Positions 46,081 to 55,745 of a stretch of 64,000 nt of DNA are shown here, piece by piece. The DNA lies in the NCBI GenBank assembly GCA_030704615.1, contig CM060733.1, forward strand, positions 18,600,001-18,664,000, read 5' to 3'. The notes beneath the pieces are model-generated. The model ran no database searches, was not told where the DNA came from, and was given only the letters and a program-made list of their open reading frames with translations. A program made the position numbers and the translations under genes. The stretch is from Takakia lepidozioides. Lineage: Eukaryota > Streptophyta > Takakiopsida > Takakiales > Takakiaceae. The number at the start of each line of letters is the position of its first letter. The stretch's first letter is position 1.

Positions 46081-46904
46081 TTGTTGAGGATTAAGGCTGT
46101 AAGTGACGTAATTGCTGTAAAGTATAGGGTGGTGTAGGAGTGGGGTGATGTATTTTACAGAAGTTTGAGGTTTTCTTTGAGAATTTGAGTGTTTGTGGCA
46201 ATGTGCTCACCCTCTGACACCAGCGGTAATGATAGTCAAAAGGGCAGTTTTCCATCCATGGTGACGAAGGGCTAAGATGAGCGGTTCATATTTTTCACAT
46301 TTAATAACATAATTGATTTGTTATAGTCTCTTCATGCCAAAATGTAAAATCTATTATATGAATGGTGAGGGAGGGGTGTGGACCTGTTGGTATTGTTGAT
46401 GAAAGAGGTAGTCCATGGATAAGTAGAATATCAGGGCATAACCTTGCTAGACAATGACATCGGATATAGAGATATGTGCAGGTAGAAGCCATAGAGGTTA
46501 GGTATTGTGTGGTCCGGTGATCTATCTTGAAACGTACCTGCATTGATGAGGCTAAACCATCTGGATTTAGGATGTGATAGAAGAAGTTTGAAGATGCCCT
46601 TGGGGGGTCACTTCCCGTATTTTCAAAACCACGTGAGAACAAATATAGGGTGCAATTTATTTTTTTGAGGTAAATTTTAGAAAAGTTTTACTTATAAAAT
46701 ATAGTAATGCAATATCCTTTCACCCAATTTTTTTTAAAAAAATATCACAAAATATCCAGAGTTTTACTTAAAAAATTAATGTAATAAAGAGTTTTATCTA
46801 CATCCTTGTGAAGTTTCTCATATTGCATCCCGCTCTAATCCATCAGGATGAAATCAGGTAGAGGTCACTTGAAGTTCAAATATGGTTATAGTGATACATA
46901 GTGG

Positions 46905-47092
46905 TGTCGTGCGCATACATATCGCTACACAACTACATCGCTGTCCAAAACCACACAACACATGTGCACACCACACACTAGTATACCACTAGTCCACCAC
47001 TAGTCTAACCACTAGTCCAACCACTAGGCTACAACTAGTCAGTCACTAGGCTGCCACTATGCTGCCCACTATGGTAGTCACTAGTCCACACA
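46905..47092 (-). mobile_element. 188-bp LTR-like repeat, copy A
   Basis: Nearly identical to 47413-47600 (a few substitutions, same 188-bp length), beginning TGTCGTGCGCATAC and ending GTCCACACA. Rich in CCACTAGTCC units. It may be a solo LTR or the outer end of a nested insertion. Confidence 0.6.
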
Positions 47093-47412
47093 ATGATAAA
47101 GAAGAAGGATACAAGCACGAGCTCACAAATCTGAAGCATAAACTCATGCATATATAACCTCATCACTCAAATACAAGTCAAGCCAAGTGCACCCCACGCC
47201 ATGGGGAATCCACACTACGGCGCCATAGCTAGGCGCGGTGGGGCTCAACTCGAGAAAGATGAGCCTTCCGCGCTTGCCGTAAAGATAACCACTCCAGGGC
47301 CTAAATCTGCCTTGACCCCTGGATTGACACTTGGGCCAATCCCAAATGTCAATATGTAAAAGCTAGCTATTTCCTAGCTAGTTTCACACTAGTGGTAAAA
47401 TAACTTGACAGC

Positions 47413-47600
47413 TGTCGTGCGCATACATATCGCTACACAACTACATCGCTGTCCAAAACCACACAACACATGTGCACACCACACACTAGTATACCACTAG
47501 TCCACCACTAGTCCAGCCACTAGTCCAACCACTAGGCTACAACTAGTCAGTCACTAGGCTGCCACTATGCTGCCCACTATGGCAGTCACTAGTCCACACA
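47413..47600 (-). mobile_element. 3' LTR of the gypsy element, copy B
   Basis: Starts TG and ends CA in both orientations. On the minus strand it is immediately preceded by the purine tract CTAGGGGGGCGAT, a good polypurine tract for second-strand priming. It lies 260 bp downstream of the gypsy polyprotein stop. No 5' LTR is found in the window. Confidence 0.65.
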
Positions 47601-47860
47601 ATCGCCCCCCTAGCTAGTGCTTAGGTCCCTCTAAGTCCAGGTAGTCACAAGATGTGATAGTGACCATAGCCTCACTAAGTCCTCCACCACTATCCCTACT
47701 ACACTCAAACTCGATAGATCAAGAGGCCGGGTGCAAGAGTTGCCCCATCGTTAGTCGCCGTCTTGCAACATGTGAACTTGAGCTTGGGATCTCATGTATT
47801 GACTCCTATGAGCTTGGCCTCCCATGTCTTGTTAGCTGCCTCCAGTCATGTCCACTGCCA

Positions 47861-50800
47861 CTATCCCAAGCAGTGTGGACACAACCAATCTCCGTCAGGA
47901 ACCTTCTCAAGAGGTGGTGTCAAGCATCCCATATGCCAACCCCTTGAGCATCGATCACACACCAGCATGGTGGCTGCCCCTTTGGCAGACCCACAGAGCA
48001 TGCACCTCAAACCTGCAGGTACCACTGCCAAGTTTGGGTCAACTCTGCCATCGACATTGGGAAGGTGACATGGCGCACAATTACGCACATGGTCCTTCCA
48101 AGTCATGCCATCCCGACCCTCTAAGATCAGGACCCCTGAGGGCAACACCTCTCGAACCCTCAGAATAACACGCCCTGCAGTAACATCCAGAGTCGTAGGA
48201 GCAGTCTGCTGCAAATAAACATAGTCACCAGGGCTAAACCTCCGAACCCCAGGACGATATCCTCCACCACGTATAGTGGCATACCTCAACGTATCACAGT
48301 GCTGTGCAATGGCAAGGTCCATGGGCATGACTTTCTTGAACAACTCTGCACGCTGATCACATGCACGTACCCACACGTCCGGATCGTCAAGGTTAAGGAC
48401 TTGAGCAGTGTCCCTACGAATGGTTGCAGGCAAATCCGGCTCTCGGCCAAAGAGAAGGAAGGAGGCAAGTGATGCTTGTTTGCTGAACCTGTAGCCCATG
48501 CCTAACCAAGGAACCTGAAGATCCCAATCTCCTAGATGTCCCTTCTGCAAGCCATACTTGCGCAAACCCCTCTTCATCGTCTGAACAACTCTCTCTGCCA
48601 AGCCATCGGCCTCAGGATGATCCCGAGAAGTGGTGCGGTGGTCTATCAAGACTTTATCATACAAAGCCTGAAACTCCCCCAAGAACTCTCTCCCTTGGTC
48701 CGTGAGTACCTCAGCTGGAGCACCAAATCGGCTAAGCACACGATCCAAGAATGCATACGCAGCCCCCTCACTAGCCTTGTCAGGCAATGGAACCAACTCA
48801 ATCCACTTGGAGAAGTGCTCCACCATCACCAACACATATCTGTGGTGGCGCATAGTTAATGGCAACGGTCCTGCGAAGTCAAGACTCCACCTGTAGCCCA
48901 ATCCCATGATTGGTAAAGGATGCAACTGTGGTGTAGGGGCGTTGAATGAAGCACGCACCCTGTCACACACCATGCACCTAGCCACGAACTGTTGCACCTC
49001 TGTATGCATACCACGCCACCAATACTGCCCCTGCAGTAAACTGTGAGTGCGTCGCACTCCAAAATGCCCCAATTCCTCATGGGCATGCCGCACTTACCGT
49101 GCACGCTGTGTGGGGTGAGGCACAATCCTCACCCGACCATCCTCCCACACTCGAAGTAGGTGTATCCCCTCCCACTTGAACCTCTTGGCTCGTTGCAGGA
49201 TCCGATCCCTCTCCCTGGCAGTCACAGTGGCTGCCGTGTCTCCCGTGCGGAGGTAGTCCAACACAGCCGAATCCTCATGTATATCTCTGGCACCACCTGG
49301 CTCATCACTAGCCTCAGGGTCCTCAGACACTCCGTCTACAGTCATCCCTATTGTAGGTCCAACCTGACCTCCCGATGCCAAGATACACAAAAATACAGAT
49401 GCGTGCCATCCCGGCACCATCTCCTCGTCCGTCTCACCATGCCACCGAGCTCCTGTGTCATCCTGCTGGCTCATGCAGGGATTGCGACTCAATCCATCCA
49501 CATCCCGATTGACCAAACCTGGTCGATGCACAACCTGAAAGTCATACTCCTGGAGTATGAGTGCCCACCGTGCAAGCTTCCCCGTAAGCTTGTCTGACTC
49601 CATCAACCACTTGAGTGGTTGGTGATCCGTGACAAGGGTGAAAAGATTGCCGTATAGATAGCACCTGAAGTGTGCCACGGCCCACACTGCAGCTAAGCAC
49701 TCTCCCTCATATGAGCTGTACTTAGCCTCTGCAGCGTTGTTCGAGCGGCTAGCATAAGCCACTACGAACTCTCTTCCCTCATCATCCACCTGTGTGAGCA
49801 CCGCTCCAAGCCCCAGCATGCTCCAATCCGTATGCAACTAAAAGGGACGCCCCCTGATAGGTCGTCTCAGGATAGGCGCCGAGGTCAACCTCGCCTTGAG
49901 CTCTTGAAAAGCTCGTTCCTGCTCATCTTCCCACTGCCACTCCTGGTCCACCTTGGTCAGCTTGGTTAGAGCCTTTGCAATGGTACTAAATCCCTTGACA
50001 AACCGTCTATAATAGTTTGCCAACCCCATGAAAGCTCAAACTCGGCTCACATCCGTGGGGCGTGGAATTTGTGCAATGGCCTCTACCTTAGTCTGCTGTA
50101 CCCCCAATCCTCCAGGATATATCATGTGATCCAGATACTCAATCTGGTTGTGGAAAAACTTGCACTTCCCCGGATGCAACTTCAATCCGTGCGCTCTCAA
50201 GCGCTCCAATACCACTTGAAGGTGTCTCTCATGCTCATCCATCGTAACACTAAAGATGATGATGTCATCTATGTAGCACCGAACAAAGTCCACCCCTGCT
50301 AGAATCCTATCCATGACTCTCTGAAACTTTGCAGGAGCATTCTTAAGCCCAAATGGTAAGAACCGCCACTGATATAGGCAATCCTTGCCGTGCTCATTGA
50401 TCCCCCAGAATGCCGTCTTCTGCTTGTCCGCCTCCTTGATTAACAACTGGTGATATCCGGATCGTAAATCCAAAGTGCTAAAGGCCTTAGCATGCCCGAT
50501 GGCATCAAAGATTTCCTCTGGTGTTGGCATGGCATACTTATCGGACTTGGTCTGATGATTTACAGGCCGGTAATCACCGCACATACGTCTCTCCGTCCAA
50601 TTGCCATAGACATCCTTCTTGGCTGGCATCACTGTGGCTGAAGCATACTCTCCACCAGAGAGCTCCACCAAACCTGCCTCCCAGAGATCTTGAGTCCTCA
50701 TCTGAATCAAAGACCTCTCCATGTCACTGTATCTATAGGGTCTCCGAAAGATTGGCGTGTCAGTGGCCAACTCAATACGGATCTCTTGACCCTTCAGTGC

Positions 50801-51606
50801 TCCCAAGTCCTTCAAACTGAAGGCAAAGCAATTCCTGTAAGCCCTCAGGAACCGCCGTATACGTCGTCTCTCTCCTCCGGTGACAATGGGTCCAATGTCA
50901 GGCTCCCAATTGTCCTCCGTAACTACAACCTTAAGTCCAGTGGGCTTAGAGGTAGAGGACGCGTCCAGTGGTTGTTATGTTGCAACCTCTTGAGCAGTAC
51001 TCCGTGCCTGCTCAGTCAATGACAAGGCCTCATCCTGCCCCATCATCTCATCCTTGAGGACCTCCTCAACCCGAGAAGAATCCCCAACCTCATCCATCAC
51101 AGCCGCCTTGGCTGCCAACTCCCTCTGAACCTCGAGCACCTCCCACGTGTGCCATGGATGCATGCACCCTGTGGTCCTCACATGCTCGCCCCCACTCACT
51201 GCCTGTACCGTCTCGGTAGGCAGAGAGACCATTGAGGGAAGTGTACTCTGCACTCTGCGTTGCTCAGCCAGAGCCAAGCTGATAATCCAGGTCAAGCAAT
51301 TGAGATCCATTGCTTGCCCCAACACTTGATGACGTGATGCCTCAGAAAGAGACGACACTGCGTGGTACCAGTGGTAAAACCCATTGCCCGCTCACGCTCG
51401 TCAGCATTAGGCTCCACTAACTGCTGCAACTGAGCATCCCACAGGAGGCCAGGTCCACTATCCCGGAAAGCATGCGATCCTGGGAAGCTGAGCAGTGTAG
51501 GTAATGCTGCTCGTGGTTGACCCACCTTGTTGACCACTGCCAAAGGCAAATGGTCATCATGTCTCACACGCTGAGACTGCCTCCCTGTGTAAGGAACAAA
51601 AAACAC
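47861..51606 (-). mobile_element. Ty3/gypsy polyprotein with C-terminal PHD finger, decayed
   Basis: Read on the minus strand. It starts with a protease-region remnant (51606-51360, with ERAMGF), separated by a likely 1-nt frameshift near 51359 from one long frame to 47861. That frame holds reverse transcriptase (GDYRPVN, YIDDIII), RNase H (HTDWSMLGLGAVL, TDHQPLKWL), integrase (zinc-binding HEELGHFG...CMVC; DDE signatures SLDFAGP and LTDQGREF), and lastly a PHD finger (CMLCG...VCDRC, GWHMGCL, WLCPHC). Four in-frame stops interrupt it, at 50975-50977, 50036-50038, 49838-49840 and 49094-49096. The gag part and 5' LTR are missing, so the element is 5'-truncated and cannot be active. Integrase-linked PHD fingers would read histone H3 tails and could steer insertion, by analogy with chromodomain-bearing chromoviruses. 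Confidence 0.9.
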
Positions 51607-51620
51607 AATGAATCATTTAC

Positions 51621-52867
51621 CTTCCATTGTCTAGTCTCCGACTTCATTGTGTGATCGTTGTACTTTTTCGGCCTCCCCCTTAGCTCGAAGAAATTCCGGG
51701 GATGTGCAACTTTCTCGGGGAATGTTGTGTCAAATTTTTGCGCCTTATTCGGGTCGTTTAGGAGCTTAGATAGCTTCACGAGCTTCATCAGATCCTTTGA
51801 CCATATAATCTTTGAGGACCAGTCAGAGTAATATTTCTTACGATTATCGTCGTCCACGTCTTGCACAAGTTTCTGCGACAGAATTGAATAAGGTTAGAAA
51901 TGTTAGTGACCTAACAAACATGTTGTTTAATGTTCAAGCATGTTCAAGCATGTTGTTACAAAAATTGGACTTTGTGGAGAAATTTACCTTGGCAACAATG
52001 ATGGTGTGTTGTCCACCGATGACGAAGAATCTGGACTTTTTCACCTCCTTCCAGTTTCGAAGTTTCGAACTGGAAACCTCCATAGGCTTCTCGGGGTTTG
52101 CGGGAGTCAAATAAACTAGATGTTTGGAGTCGAACACCCGGAGCTGGTAAAGACGCGCTTTGACTTTGTCTTTGTGCTTAACATTTAGGGGCCTGTATAC
52201 CATATCCTTGGGAGCAAGCTCCATCATGGAAACTTTGACGTCTTGGGTCATCTCAAACCCAAAGAAACATGTTATTGTAGTCTTGCTCCAGCCTCTCCTG
52301 CATCTTCTCACACTTCTCTTTGTCGAAGATGTCTGCAGCCTTGGGTTTCTTGTTATCTGTCATGAAAGCGGGATCCATCTCCTCCTTTTGTTTCTTCTTT
52401 CCCCCCGATGTCCCGGCTTCATTCTCATCACCTCCGGCGTCAGTGGATTTCCGTTTTCCCTTTCTTGGCCGCACTCTCGCAGCCTCTTCCTCCCGCGTCT
52501 TTGCAATCTCCTTACCCTTTAAGTAAAGCACATCCAAGAAAATACCCCAAGCCATGCAAAGACCTGCATCTGTAAATTGAGTACCGTCGTCGCAATATGT
52601 GAACCCCGCCCAGATGGACTCTCTCATCATGGCCTTCCTTAGAAGTCGTACCTCCAGTTTGAAGCCAAACGTTCTGGGAAATCTATCATCTTCCATCGTG
52701 AAAATGACCAGCATTGGAAATTCCACATCCATCTCCAGCTTTATGTCGACAACATCTGCATATTTGAGCTCGGCGACCTCTGCACCAATCTTGTAGTGGA
52801 ACTGGAACTTATGGTCCGAAGGTGTTCTAACGGGGACAATGCCCCATTCTGCGTTTTCCGGGTTGAG
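51621..52867 (-). pseudogene. Broken gene with ParB-like GGQHT motif
   Basis: Coding segments: 52867 to about 52262 (acceptor TTTTTTAG; LNPENAEWGIVPVRTPSDHK and onward, with a basic Lys/Arg-rich linker), then about 52262-51988 in a shifted frame, then 51872-51621 (acceptor GTCGCAG; acidic/basic helical segment). The middle segment contains RFFVIGGQHTIIVAK, resembling the GxHR-type core of ParB/Spo0J-like nuclease domains. The shift at about 52262 fits one extra T in TTTCTTTGGG, so the copy is probably dead; alternatively a very small intron was missed. It abuts the truncated gypsy element. The family is not recognised beyond the motif. Confidence 0.5.
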
Positions 52868-53532
52868 CTAAAAAATTCTTCCTCTGTGGGCAGTTCGTCA
52901 GCGGCACTCGCTGAAGGGTAGGTGCCCTACATGTCATTGATGAAATTTAACTACCTTATACCTCTGCTTGCCTTTGAAGACACCTGAACATAAAACATTG
53001 TTTGCATACTTGTAAATTTAATTTTCAATCTGCTATTTCGTCGAGGGTTGTGCGTAGCATCGAGCGGCGAAGCCCTAGTTGATATGAATTTTCTTTACAT
53101 TTTCCTTCAAGACAAACCAAAATTTGACAAGTTTGACTCCACGGTCATAGACTCAGGCATTTCAGGGTTAACTTAGAGCATGTATAGCAGCACACTGAAT
53201 TTGATTTCTGGTCAAACCAATTTGAGCTTGCTTTGGGGGTCAAAGAATTGAAGGCCCTCCATATATTGTACATTTTGAGAGTCCTCAATACATCCCGGGA
53301 AGTTTAATCTTAGGTGGATTCTTGGAGTGGTGGCACAGAGTGGCACATACGGTGACTTGTGAGTGGTTCACCAATAATATACCGGGTATGAAAGGTGTTT
53401 GTTACTGGGTTTGTCACCTCCCTGCAGTGAATAGTTCAGGGTTGTAATCAGGGAGGTCGGTCATATGACGGATGATCTCAAGGACTGCAGGGTGCGCCCG
53501 GCTTGACGGAATTGTGGGGAGATTTTGGAAGC
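52868..53532. other. Spacer between two gene remnants
   Basis: No frame longer than about 60 codons with sensible composition. It could contain the 5' parts of the two divergent gene remnants on either side. No repeat recognised. Confidence 0.35.
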
Positions 53533-55137
53533 ATGAAGAAGTCAGGCCAGAAAGGGAAGAGAAAGGTGTCCGAAGCAGAGAATACTACTGTTGCCAAACG
53601 AACCAGAGAAGAGGGGGCAGAGGCTCCTTACGGTATCCCGGTATGTGTTCTAGTCTCTGGATTTTTATTGGTTTTGCTTTCACTCGCATGGGTTAGGTTC
53701 TTCAGAAGGAAGTGACAAGGTTTTGTGTTTGTTCTTCCAGGAAGGGTACTTGGAGATATGTTACAAACACGCTGACGACACAGTTGAGGTTGTGAAGCAG
53801 TCGTTTCATCTACCTTCCAAGCTTCTGATGAACTGTGAAGATCTGATTGGTGTTGGACTTGTTTTGAAACAAGTATGTGGAGGATTAAGCCATGTTCGTG
53901 ATTTAGGGTTTTGTTCCAGTACCTTGAGCAACATATTGCAGATGACCAGGATTTCCTGCAGCACCTTGGAGAGTCAAATAGGACGTCTCCCGTTCGAATC
54001 ATTTGCCGGCCTCCCGTTGTTGGTGTTGTAGCTTTGGACTCAAATAAGACACCAAAGAAATCTGACCTGGCAGAGAGGTATCGGGAATTTGCTCCTCCTC
54101 GATGACTCCGAAGAATGTGCATAGGGTTCAGAAACCTAAAGATCCTGAGAAGGGTCCCCTTTATCGATGTAGTCGTCCTGCTGATGCTGTAGGTCTTCTT
54201 GAAGCGCCTTTGATGCATCCCGCTTTCGGAACTTTCTTGGACAATTTGCGTGATGCATCCTTGCCAACAAGGGAGGATTATGCCTTTGTGAAAGAGTTCT
54301 GCGATACGAGCTCCGAGTTTTTACTCGACCGAGCTTGACCGAGCTTGAGCGTCAGATCGCAATTGCAGCGTTGTTGGTTCCATACTTGATCAGGAAAGTT
54401 GCTAGGCGTAAGATTGGGGCATTTGAAGTGGATGGATATATTGGCAGTGACACGTGCTTTCCAGTTTATGCGATACTAGAGGTGGAGAATGAGCTGGGCC
54501 AACAAATGCTGACAAATTTTTCCAGGGCCAGACTTGCTATGCTCTATTCTGTGATTATGCGCGATCCAGCAGCACGGAGTCGGCTAAGAAAGCTTTCGCA
54601 GCATGCAATTGCCCGATGTACCTAGTAGAATTTCGAGGTCCTCAGATGAGAGTCAGTGCGATGGCCTACTTCGGCCGAGCGCATACCAGTATGCTCACAG
54701 ATTTGGTCAATTTGTCCTACACAAATGAAAGCTTGCCCAATATTTTCAGGGCCTTGAAGCTGGGCATAGACAGTTTGGCATTATTCTACGCACAGATCGA
54801 GGAAGCAGGAAGAACATCTGCACGGCAGGAATGGTTGGGAAGTAAGGCGGTGCCGTACCCAGTTTGGTGGAATCCAAAGTTTAGGGTTTTGACGTCAAAT
54901 TCATTGACTTTGACTGGGCAGGCCAGGAGTCTGTGTGGACTTATCCGCCGAACATGAACCACGCAACTATCGCTTGGCCCGAAGGCGTGGCTGATGGGAA
55001 GCCCATGCTGCAGAGACACGACACTGACGTTCTTTCAAACCCAACAAAAACATCAACTTATGATTGGAGGATGTTTGTTAGACGAAGGCAATGTACGAAA
55101 GAGCTTCCAGTAGCTCCTTGTAGAGGGTCAGAACTGT
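53533..55137 (+). pseudogene. Frameshifted gene, Crinkler/kinase-associated-like family
   Basis: Three orderly exons (53533-53640, 53741-53872 and from 53920) encode a basic nuclear-signal-like start (KKSGQKGKRK), then EGYLEICYKHADDTVEVVKQ. After 54103 the coding sequence continues only by changing frame near 54103, 54335 (at a 10-bp tandem duplication ACCGAGCTTG), 54510-54616 and about 54900. The pieces include GAFEVDGYIGSDTCFPVY, CPMYLVEFRGPQMRVSAMAY and TIAWPEGVADGKPMLQRHD. From memory these resemble the domain found before kinase-like domains in expanded fungal, oomycete and algal Crinkler-like families; I could not verify this. The copy is inactive as written. Confidence 0.5.
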
Positions 55138-55142
55138 AATTC

Positions 55143-55745
55143 TCAATGTTCCGTACAGAATTGGAAGACAGTAAGGACTGACCAACAATCACTTCTTTTT
55201 CCGAAGACTTTTTTGTGGACTAGTGCATAGCTCAGGCTCATCAAGTCAATGGAAGAGATGCCTGTCTTGTGCCCCTCGAACATCCACTCGCAGCCCACAA
55301 ACCCACATGTGGTAGCAGTGAAGTTTTTGTTACAACATGGACACTTCACAGTCTCTGCAATATTGAAAACCGTGAAGCCCTTCCCGCAGCCTACCTTTGA
55401 ACCATATGCTTCACATTGAACATTTTGGCACTTTCCTTCGATATTCAGGCCATAACTAAGTTTCCGCCAAGCTGGTTTAGGGTTTGGTCTGATCGGATGT
55501 GGGACTCGGAATTTATTTGTTCTTAGAGCGGACATATTCTCCATGTCTACAAAACTCTGAATGTTGTTGACATAAAGGATCACCTTGCCCGCTTTAACGC
55601 TGGTGCTCTTTCTGAATCATAGAATCAGAACAAGGGTGATACGTGCTCATGAGATAAGCACTCAAATCTTTGAGATCTAGAGACTACTTAAGGATATGAA
55701 AAATGGACAAACCTGGAAGAACGCCGTGAACTTGACCTGGCATGG
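55143..55745 (-). CDS. Small Cys-rich probable zinc-binding protein
   Basis: The main exon 55611-55143 encodes about 155 residues ending QFCTEH. After a basic lead (NPKPAWRKLSYGLNIEGKC) it has paired cysteines: C-x4-C (GKCQNVQC), CGKGF, CPCC and C-x4-C (TTCGFVGCEW), then FEGHKTG. The pattern GLN.EGKC...C.AYG...CP.C...C.F..C.W.FEG is one I remember from short uncharacterised eukaryotic proteins; function is unknown. Zinc binding is inferred from Cys spacing. A short upstream exon with donor CCAG/GTTTGT near 55711 may provide the start, but its frame is not settled. It is convergent with the frameshifted gene at 53533-55137, and only a few bases separate them. Confidence 0.5.

Larger units (their letters stand above)
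43543..46904. other. AT-rich, gene-poor tract
   Basis: Strongly AT-rich with scattered stops in all frames. A 93-codon minus-strand frame at 44541-44822 and a possible minus-strand coding piece near 45175-45280 (reading ...FYEYHPLLHEDPNGES) may be remnants of a dead gene or transposon. I cannot name either. Two SINE-like pieces and a TA microsatellite are listed separately. Confidence 0.4.
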
